From the NCBI GenBank assembly GCA_015179125.1, contig WHVA01000182.1, forward strand, positions 1 to 64,000: a DNA stretch of 64,000 nucleotides. The letters run 5' to 3'. The notes beneath the pieces are model-generated. The model did not search any database. It was not told the origin of the DNA and was given only the letters and a program-made list of their open reading frames with translations. Positions 21,547 to 30,324 of this stretch are shown here, in pieces. This DNA is from Gautieria morchelliformis. Lineage: Eukaryota > Basidiomycota > Agaricomycetes > Gomphales > Gomphaceae. The position numbers and the translations under genes are program-made. Numbering within the stretch: position 1 is the first letter of the stretch; every line of letters begins with the position of its first letter.

Positions 21547-22798
21547 GTACGCACTGCCGTGCGGCGCCTCTCGTCGTCTTTTTCCGTCTACCACCCACGT
21601 CGAACACCGCGCACGATGAACAACGCTGAGGGCACTGGGACAGCACTGTAAGCCCACGATCGCTTCTCTAGAGGCAACTGTTCACTCCACCCCAAAGTAT
21701 TCCTGCAGCAATCAAAGTTGCTGGAAAGACTCTTTCGTTTGCGTTATCTATTGTAAACCGACTCTTGGCCATCGACAACAGGCCTGAAATGCGATCACCT
21801 TCCCAAAGTCTCACTGTCCGGCATGCGTGAGAGTCGGTTCTTCGTGAAACTCCTCGTCGATAAGGACGTCCAGAAGACTGAGTCAGCTGTGAGAGGTAAT
21901 ACTGCCTCGTGGAATGATTCATTCTCTTTGTGCGTTAATTCCTGCGTTATTGTCTCAATGTGATCTTAAATCCATCCACAGCTTCAACTTGACTCGGTCT
22001 TCTGTGTTGGAAATTGAAGTATACGCGCATCATACCAAGCGTCCTGATGATTTTATAGGCGGTACGAAGAAAAGCATTGAGTTTCTGCTTGCAGAAGGAG
22101 CAACCGGAGGTCAGTCCTTTTCCCTCATGACGGAATGCATGCGTAATCATCGAACACAGCAGCCGTTGCTCGCAAACTGCAAAATCAGATAAGGCAGGGA
22201 ACGTGCATGATGTCCAGACTGTCCTAGAGTTCACCATTACGTCTGTCGGGACGTCCGATGAAGCTTTGCGACGTGAAAGTGGTCGATAGTATGAACCCAG
22301 CGCTGCCCGGAATTATTAATGTGGTTGACGGCGTCATTTCCACCACCAATAATACGCTCATCCCGACAATGGCGGCCTGGGATCCGCTCCTGGACAAGAT
22401 CAAGCTGTTTACCGAGATCGTGGATGGGATCTCCGAAGTATGTTCAAACGTCGGCAGTCTCCCAGGTCATCTCATGTACACGATTTGCTTGATTCTAGGT
22501 CCATCCTTACGTGGAAATGGCATGGTCTATCCTGTCTAGTGTATCAAAGGTAGACCTATCCCACGCGCCAGCTGAGTTGACATATCTGACGTCCGGCCCA
22601 GGTGATCATTGCTCAGAGGGACCGGGACAATAGCATCAATGCGCTGGCGGAGCTCATTGGAGACACCTATGCGATCGTCCACATGGCAGGGCCGTTGAAG
22701 GAAATTGAATCGCAAAAGCCACTTATCATATCCTTGACGATTCAAACGCTCGAGTGTAGTTACTTTATTCGGGACTATGCCAAAGACACGAACCTCTG
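21547..22798 (+). pseudogene. C2-NACHT-WD40 (NLR-like) gene, second piece: C2 domain and helical region
   Basis: Six exons separated by short introns are readable: about 21547-21647, 21782-21933, 21982-22109, 22160-22437, 22499-22549 and 22602-22798. They encode a C2 domain (DHLPKVSLSG, FFVKLLVDKDVQKTES, NTASWNDSFSLC, LEIEVYAHHTKRPDDFIGGT) and then an alpha-helical linker (VVDSMNPALPGI, WDPLLDKIKLFTEIVD, LEIESQKP-like EIESQKPLI, LECSYFIRDYAKDTN). The order and exon pattern match the paralogue at 33262-34760. In fungi, C2-NACHT-WD40 proteins belong to the STAND class, thought to act in non-self recognition. The last exon is cut at 22798 by the CACTA element. The sequence that should follow begins at 30328 with an intron donor and at 30378 with the next exon. 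Confidence 0.82.
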
Positions 22799-23630
22799 CA
22801 CTGCAGGAAGAGCGCCCCCTGAAAATCAGTACAATTGGCGCCTGGAGAATCAGTCCATAAGGGACTGCTAAGAAGTTCAAAAGGAGCCTGGAACCGGCTA
22901 CCTTAAGTTTTTTTCCCCCGATCGGCACGGCCTGAAATTCAGTAGTGATCATGAACATTTTAGCGCAATTTGTGGCTTGCCGGCAGCGGTTTTTGCGCGG
23001 TATCCAAGTGCTTTTGGGACTTCTATATAGCCACAAATGAACTTGATTTCAGGTTGTAAATACATGGCAGGTGATCACATAGCAAACCGTAGGAGCGAAC
23101 ATGTATGGAATAAAGAGCAAAAAACAGAGCTAGACCATCGAGACATCATGAGGACCCATAGTAGCGTGCAGAGTCGAGCGCATCGTTGAACGTGCCGGGA
23201 ATCGAAGCGAGTAGGGAATTGAGATGGGGAGAGCGAGCTTGGCATCTAGGTAAGTGGTACGTGCAGGGAATATATCGAAAGCAAGTCGCGTGTGGCGGAA
23301 AACGAGAATGCGTCAGCAATTGAGAGCGATGAAAGATATCGAAATGCGATGAAGGGGCAACAGGGAGTGGATACGGCAGGGAGAGGCTGTGAGAGTGAAC
23401 CACTGTGGAAAGCATAAAGCATGAGTGACGAGCTTGGCTGCGCGAAAGAGGCATGGGAATACGATGAGACGGCTGACTTAGTCGCGGTATCGGGCTGTGC
23501 AGAGGAGAGCGAAGGTGAGCAAACATACAAGAGGATGCTGCACATGGATAACCTGGGGCCGGTATGTCCTGCCGCTTGGACTTCCTTACAGCGGATGCAG
23601 AGAGAGCGGTGGAAGATGAGGCCTGAAAAA
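22799..23630. other. CACTA left subterminal region, no gene seen
   Basis: This stretch lies between the left terminus and the minus-strand gene. It contains GGCGCC-type boxes near the end and otherwise no conserved frame. An apparent minus-strand frame around 23146-23545 has no exon partner or recognisable domain, and I do not call it. Confidence 0.5.
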
Positions 23631-23639
23631 ATGTCAGAA

Positions 23640-26187
23640 AGTCATTAATATGAAAGGTTTACCTTCGGCACCTTCTGTATAGTTGCCGCCTGAGAGAAAT
23701 AATGATGAGCTAGATAAACAATATGAACACGGCCACGAACCATAGCCTTTTTGCTTTGAGGGATGCCCTGTGTGTGACAGAATGATGAGCCAATGGCATA
23801 CAAGAATAACTCGGACATACCTTAGCGGCAAGCGTGGTTTGAGACGTGCCCTGTGAAAATGATAAGCCACTGGAGGACAAGAATAACTTGGACATACCTT
23901 AACGGCGAGCTTGGCCCGTTTGGCCTGTTGTAATCCGATAACAGAAGCAGCAGATATCAGTGGTATGAATCAAAATAACAATGAAGAGACTTGCCGGCAG
24001 ATCGAGATTCTCAACATCTGCAACGGGCCGTTTACGCTTGTTCGAGTTCTCGTTTGAGCCAGTGATGTCTTGAATAACCAGGTTCTCAGCTTTGCTTGTC
24101 TTCTTCTTCTTGCCTTTGACGACTTTGGATTTAGGACCAGCGGAATCGAAGCCGAGCATTTCGAGCGCAGGGTTGGCCAGATCCTGATTAGAGCTGGCAT
24201 CGAAGAGTGGCGTCGGCTTAGCTTTTTTCTTGACCAGTGTAGACTTAGCCTCTGCTGGAACCTGTGTAGTAGTCAAATAAAGGTTGATATTGTATAGGAA
24301 TGTACCTCACCAAAGCCTTCGTCGTTTGCTTCTTTGTGACACCGTTGGCCTTGGTGGTTATGGAGAGTTTAGGCTCGGTGGTGGGCTTTACGATGGCCTG
24401 GGGCTTGGGGGCAACGGTGGACTTGGCAGTAAGCTTGGACTTGGCAGCGGAGGCCTTTGCAGGTGCAACCAATTTCGTCCTGGCAGTGGTGGTCTTTGCA
24501 GCGATGACCAATTTGGCAACTGCTGTCGAGGACTTGGCGGCAGCAGTTGTTGACTTCGCACGTGAGACTGATTTGGTGGTAGCCGCGGGGGAACTGGCAG
24601 CAGCCCTGGACGACATGGTGGAGACCGTGGTTGAGTTTGCACGTGCGCGTGATTTGGCAGCAGTCTGAGTGACAATGGGTGTCGGGGGTGCAATCTCGAC
24701 CTCGGCCTCCTCTTGATTCTGCAAACGCTGTCCTCGCTGCTTGGTGGCAGCACGATACTGTTCCGATGAGTTTTTTAAGTACTGTCGAATAAGCACTTTA
24801 ATAGGCCAGTTGTCTTGGAAATGTCTTAGTTCGGGACAGTCCTCAAGTACCTGCATAACAGAGATGAAGTGACGACATATAATTCTACATACTAGCACTT
24901 ACTTTCAATTCCACGAGCATAATCATTTGGCTTTCTTGGTGATGCAGCGATTGACATATGTCAAGCTTCTTATTACTCCACAACTTGACGGAGCGCTGTG
25001 GACTAATCAGTAAAGTAAAGTGCACAATAAAGAAACACTTACCATGGCATCTTTATATGTTGCTTTATCTCCCTCATCCTTCGGGTCAAGGCCCATGTGC
25101 TTCCGGATGTTGAAATCCCGGCCACCAGTCCCTTTAGGTTTGAGAATATTCAGAATTATCTCTCCTTGCATCGCTCTGCGAAGGAGGTCCAACAAGGTGA
25201 AGTCGATGACCACCTCTTCCTTTGCCTTCCTCTGGGGTGCCTGAGTATCGCTAGTGGCTGGAATTATCATGTATCAGAGGTGAATAAGGCGCATAGTACA
25301 ATCATCTTCACCTGCATTCCCACTGGCACCAACTACACCCTCTTCGTCGCTGTCTTCATTTGCGCTGACATCGCCGTCTTCGTCTGCCTCAGCATCGCCA
25401 TCCTCGTCTGTGCCGACATCGCCATCTTCGTCTGCCTCAGCATCGCCATCCTCGTCTGTGCCGACATCGCCGTCTTCGTCTGCCTCAGCATCGCCATCAT
25501 CATCTGCACCAAGATGATTGCCGTCCTCCTGGAATGTCTCGTCGTGATCTCTGTCATCAGTTACGTCCTCAGGCACTGCTTCGAGTTCACACTCTACTGT
25601 ACCATTGCCATTGTTGTAGTTGACACCCTGGGTATCATCGCCGATCATGAATACTGCGTCGTTGTCGACGAAGGATGCGTCCTCAGCAGGGGGTTCATAA
25701 CAGGAGTCATCCTCATCTGAACTGTTGAAGCCAACAGACTCACTAGTGTCTTGTTGAGAATCAGAGACAGGTTGAGGGCGTTTGTGGGCTTTACGGGCCT
25801 CACGACTCATTGGGGAGAACCTGCGGGGAGGAGGCATGCGGATCGGCTTGAAATGGGGATTGGAAGAGGAGCTTTGACGGAGAGAGGGGATAAGCTCTGA
25901 AAATGAGCGGTCGGTAAAGGTACTGTCGTCTGGTGGTGATGAGAGTCCAGCTTTCGCACTAGCCCGAGGTGAGGTCCCAGAGCCTGAAGGACCAATTATA
26001 AATAATATATGCACATTGAAAGGGCTCACCGTTAGATAATGATTTGATAATATCATCAGGCCCAAGGCCTTTGGAGGCTAGCGCCTTCATAAGGTCTACA
26101 AAGGGAAATTAGGTGGGGGGGCGCGAAGAGATTGGCATACGCACTCTCGACCTGTTCTGAGGAATACGAGCATGAGCTGGATGACAT
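23640..26187 (-). CDS. CACTA second gene, acidic/basic DNA-binding-like protein (TnpA-position)
   Basis: A multi-exon minus-strand gene starts at ATG 26187 (MSSSSCSYSSEQVE). A short exon follows (MKALASKGLGPDDIIKSLS, about 26095-26030), then a long exon with GSGTSPRASAK and a strongly acidic repeat (about 25985-25310). The next exons contain VVIDFTLLDLLRRAM, TGGRDFNIRKHMG and SVKLWSNKKLDICQ. A conserved-looking block VLEDCPELRHFQDNWPIKVL leads into an Ala/Thr/Lys-rich basic region (24800-24300) and a last part with KKKAKPTPLFDASS and KKKKTSKAENL. Introns such as GTAAGTGTTTC...CCACAG are clear. Its place opposite the transposase is that of TnpA in plant CACTA elements, which binds subterminal repeats. 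That role is inferred; I see no sequence similarity to plant TnpA. The exact 3' end near 23640 is uncertain. Confidence 0.6.
23800..23905. repeat. About 75-bp tandem duplication
   Basis: The block CAAGAATAACTYGGACATAC occurs at about 23801 and again at about 23879, each followed by CTTARCGGCRAGC. This is an imperfect two-copy tandem repeat near the 3' end of the CACTA minus-strand gene. It may explain why the last exon there is hard to define. Confidence 0.6.
25362..25508 (-). repeat. 48-bp in-frame tandem repeat coding for acidic 16-mers
   Basis: Three copies of a 48-bp unit encode variants of DGDAEADEDGDVGTDE on the minus strand inside the CACTA second gene. The copies are nearly identical in DNA, so the expansion is recent. 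Acidic tracts of this kind occur in chromatin-interacting and transcription-activating proteins, but they give no specific function. Confidence 0.8.
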
Positions 26188-26463
26188 TTGTTTTTCACCA
26201 GATGTAGGTATGGGGAGCGAGGAAGGTGATGAAGGTGAGAGGTTGGTTTGGTGATGAAGATGAGAGTGCGAAAGAACGTGCTTATATAACTCTGCGGAAG
26301 TCCAAATGACATTAGCAATTTTTTCTAGTCCCGCATGCAGGACAACTCACTCCGGGGCTTGAAAATTCTGTAAGAGGTAAGTGCGTTCTAATCCCAGAAG
26401 TGCGTTCTTGTTCTAATCCCAGAAGTGCGTTCTTGCTCTAATCCCACACCAGGACCATCCTCC

Positions 26464-29400
26464 ATGGCGGGCAAGGAACCGTGCCTCTGTGTGCCCTCTT
26501 GCACCAAGGCGCTGGGACGAGTTCAACGTGAACGTCACCGGAAGCGGGTGCAAGCTGCACTAGGCCGTGCAAGCGACTCGTCGGATACTGGAAGCCCTAG
26601 TAGCACCAGTGGAGATCCGGATGTGCTAAACTCAGTTCCAGGGGATTTCTATCGAGACGATGGTTCCCTCGTTCAAGATATAGATCTCGACAATCACGCC
26701 ATCGCATTCGATAATGAACTGGTCAATGATGACTACATTGCCGGCACTAACAGCTCAGACAGTGAGGCAGAAGATGCGGAGGGGCCAATCCCACCACTTG
26801 TTGAATCAGAGGATGAGAATGATGCTGAGGAAGAAGAGGTCGAAGATGAGATAACTGACGAAAACTTGGTGCAAGTACTTGAGGAGCGGTTTGGTGATCA
26901 ATGGAGAGAGCAGATGAACCAGCTTCGTAAGTGACATACCGTTCAATGACAGTGCAACGACTTACATTAGACATCAACCAGGAGGTGAACTGCTCACTGA
27001 TGCAGACCTAGATAACATCAGCGCCTTCGCATTGCGTATGGAGGGTTCAGGCCTCCCTCGTTCAACTTATCAAAACCTGCGGAAATTCTTTAGACACAAG
27101 CTGAATCTCGACTCCGAATACCTCATGTACCGTAGGATCGAGTTCCTATCTGGCGTCAAACCCACCTTTTACGACATGTGCAAGGTCTCCTGCTGCCTGT
27201 TCGCCGGTCCTCTTACAAACCGCACCGTATGCCCCTCCTGTGGGGCGGCACGCTACCACCTTAATGGCAAACCACTGGCACGATTCTCTTACCTGCCAAT
27301 CATCCCTCGAATCCAGGCTTGGTACGCGAGCCTTCCCATGATCGAACAGCTGAAGTACCGAAGTCATCACACACACACACCCGGCGAATATGCCGATGTA
27401 TTCGATAGGTCGAATTACCGCATAATGCTCAACTCGCGAGTAGTATTAGAGGGGATAGCACTCCCTCACAAGTATTTTTCTGATTCGAGGGACATTGCGT
27501 TCGGTGGATCTACAGATGGATTCCAGGTGAGTGTACAACAATTTATACACTGGCACAAGGCTCAAACAGCGGATAGATATTTGCTGTTCGGCCTGCGCTT
27601 GGCAAGCGCAAGAGTAACTCATCATGGCCACTTATCCTTGTCAACTTCAACTTACCACCTGAAATACGCACATGCACGGAAAATTTAATCTCCCTCGGCG
27701 TGATCCCCGGTCCCCACAGTCCCGATGCCCTCGACTCTTTTTTCTTCCCTTTCATCGAGGAATGCAAATTACTCGCACGTGGTGTCCGAACCTATGATGC
27801 GATCACAACGGAGAGCTTTGATTTACATGCGTATTTGATTACCTTTTCAGGTGACCTGCCGGCAATCTCAAAGCTCCTCTGTCTGCGTGGTCATGGTGCC
27901 TACTGCCCCTGCCGCTGCTGCCTAATCAAGGGTGAAAGGATACAGGGTACATCAAACACGAAGTACTACCCTGTCCTTGTACCTCCTCGACGGCGTGGCG
28001 AGCAACAGAAGGAGCCGTATGACCCCCTCAACCTTCCCCTGCGAACAAGGGAGAATTTGCAGCAACAACTCATTGAAATAAGCCAAGCGGCTGCTCTTGG
28101 TAGGCGTGATTTGGGGATGGAATACGGTATCAATCGCCTGTCCATGTTCTTGCACGTTCCATCCATCCATTTTCCTCAGTCATTTCCACACGACATAATG
28201 CATCTATTCTTCGAAAATATCTGCCCATCCTTAGTCGATCAGTGGACGGGCTCTCGCAAATTCAAAGGCCGAGCTCCTGTGGACCCTGGATTCCAAATAG
28301 CGTCCCACATATGGGAGCAGATCGGGCGTGAGACAGCCGAAGCATTCAAGACCATTCCCTCGGAATTCGTTGGAGCCATGCCCGATATCACCACTTCTAA
28401 ATATAAAGCAGAGTATTGGTCCTTTTGGTTCCAATATCTGGGGCCTGTTCTACTCCGCAATCGCTTCCCCAATGCCAAATATTAACGACATTATTGCGAC
28501 CTTGTGGCGATCATCAAACACTGTCTCCAGTTCACAATATCTGCGCAAGAAGTCGACGAGTTGGAGGCATCTATAATTAAATGGGTGGAGGAATATGAAA
28601 GGTATGACTTGCTTTCATCAAATTGAGTGATATCTCAGCGCATACCTGCAGGTGGTACTACGGGTATGACCAGAAGAATTTACGAGCGTGTAACTTCAAC
28701 ATCCACGCACTTCTTCATATCCCGGATTACATCCGGTGGTGTGGACTGGCTTGGACAACATGGGCATTCCCAATGGAGCGTTACTGCGGCAAGTTAGGCA
28801 CTCACATTACCTCACGGCTTCATCCCTATGCGACTCTAGCGATGTACGTCAAGCGCAGTGCGCAGCTCACACAGCTCAAAATGTGTTATTCGCGTGTCCG
28901 GGATCTGCTGTCCTCTGACCGGACCGAAGGAGAGCTTACAGCCACTGAGAAGCAATACGAAGCTTGTGAGTAAACACTGGCTCAACTTGTCTATTGTCAG
29001 CTAATTATTTCCTTGGTACAAAAGTCCCAAGCACTATACTGGGTTCCCCTCGTAAGCAAAACTTCCAACCAGATCAGGATCTGCGATGGCGCATATCTTT
29101 ATACTTTGCTCGGATCTACGATCGGGATGCCGCAGAGATCAGGAACCTGATTCCCCTCACTATGACACGATGGGGGAAGGTCCGCATTGCAAACGGTGGA
29201 GATAAAATACGAGCACGTTGTGCAGTAAGTCTTGCTCAAGCGCTATCAATTCGTGACTCCTCATTTATCCGGGTGCGTCTCATCTATTCATTCTTTGAGG
29301 TTACTTGAGACTAATTTAGTTTCTCAATAATCAGTATACACTCATGGTTGCCAATAACCATCGTGGCCACGATCAACCACCACAATGCCGTCAGATTTTT

Positions 29401-29694
29401 TACGGACAGCTGGACTGTATTCTCGACCTTGAACTCCCGGCGTCACGCACGCTCAACCTCGCGGAACCTACCCGCTTCTTACTCGCGGTCGTGATTCCTT
29501 GTTCGACTGGAGGACGGGACGCTACGTGCGAGGTTACGACATATTCAAATACCACCATGCCGATAGCAATTGATCTCCATACAGTGGAGTGCGTGGTCGG
29601 CCGAGTTCAACGCGGGAACGAGTGGGGGATTATCGACCGAAGTGGCGAATTTGCTCGCACAGTGTTCGTTGACCCCATGGATGATGAAGACTAG
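26464..29694 (+). pseudogene. CACTA transposase, Tnp2 family, one in-frame stop
   Basis: Start at ATG 26464 (MAGKEPCLCVPSCTKALG). Exons: 26464-26926, 26982-27526, 27577-28601, 28652-28965, then about 29002 to 29694 with one further intron near 29275-29335; phases agree. The N-terminal part is acidic. The transposase core shows SYLPIIPRIQAWYAS, STDGFQ, KRKSNSSWPLILVNFNLPPE, LISLGVIPGPHSPD, FSGDLPAISKLL and HGAYCPCRCC. Later come FPHDIMHLFFEN, NFNIHALLHIPDYIR, MERYCGK, WGKVRIANGGD and ECVVGRV. This is the Tnp2/EnSpm transposase of Agaricomycetes at full length. A TAA at 28483-28485 interrupts exon 3 where the frame otherwise continues (RHYCDLVAIIKHC), so this copy is probably inactive by a single recent mutation. 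Confidence 0.88.
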
Positions 29695-30324
29695 CTGGGG
29701 AGGCCAAGGGTGCACTGCGTATATTTGCATCTCATACGCCTCGCGTCAATCGCGTAACAAAGCATGCTCACTCGCATGCCCACACGCTGTCAAACTCCCG
29801 TTGCACTCGCATTGTACTCCCACTCCCACTCCCCGGACTCCCGGACTCGCAATGCCGCACTCCCCCTCACACTCCCTCGCTCTTCCCGAGCTCACCCTCC
29901 GGACCTGGACTCGGACTCCTGCGCTCACCCTCCGGAGCCGCACTCGCCCCCACGTGATTGCATCGGTAGCAAATGCGTCGTGGGCCGAGTTCGACGTGGG
30001 AGCGAATGAGGGATCATCGACAAGATTTATTTTTATTTTTATTTTTATTTTCATTCACTTACAGCGTTTGTTGATGCGGTAGACGAGGAGGTTAATACTA
30101 GTAGGTAAACGGCCGCTTACTTTCACTTCTTGTGTATGCAAATAAATTGTATTTCATTTTGTGTACATTGAAATTTTTGTACCTTGGTACAAGTCCTAAT
30201 CCAAGCCTAGGATCAGTACCTTAGCTTTTGAAATTTAAGGGGCGCCTGGCAAGTGCAAAAAGGAGTGTCTCAGCGGCGTTGGCTTGAAAAGCGCTGGTAT
30301 ACAGCGCCTATTGTTTCTACAGTG
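29695..30324 (+). other. CACTA right subterminal region with duplicated coding scrap and T-rich repeat
   Basis: The segment 29978-30022 is a diverged copy of the transposase C-terminal coding stretch at 29586-29640 (GGCCGAGTTCRACG shared), so a small internal duplication followed the stop codon. Between them (29760-29960) is a C-rich CTCCC/CGGACTC sequence. At 30026-30053 there are tandem ATTTTT units. The terminal 100 bp hold GGCGCCTGG and GCGCTG boxes before the terminus. Confidence 0.55.

Larger units (their letters stand above)
22799..30324. mobile_element. CACTA (EnSpm) DNA transposon, 7.5 kb
   Basis: The left end reads CACTGCAGGAAGAGCG and the right end, in reverse complement, CACTGTAGAAACAATAGG. 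The ends share CACTG and a few following positions, as usual for the short imperfect CACTA termini. Both subterminal regions carry GGCGCC-like boxes. The 4-bp direct repeat TCTG lies at 22795-22798 and 30325-30328; the superfamily usually duplicates 3 bp, so one matching base is likely chance. The element has a Tnp2-type transposase gene on the + strand (26464-29694) and a divergent gene on the minus strand (to 26187), the classical two-gene layout. It lies exactly at an exon end of the NLR-like gene. Apart from one stop in the transposase it looks complete. Confidence 0.87.

Noticed and set aside
23391-23420. CACTGTGGAAAG at 23401 as the left end of the CACTA element
   Set aside because: The end at 22799 fits better: host coding sequence stops there and resumes at 30325, and a TCTG repeat flanks both sides.
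25362-25508. CRISPR-like or regulatory array from regularly spaced repeats
   Set aside because: The repeats are direct, without spacers, in frame and coding for acidic residues in a eukaryotic transposon gene. The 129-bp WD40 and 13-bp repeats are rejected for similar reasons.
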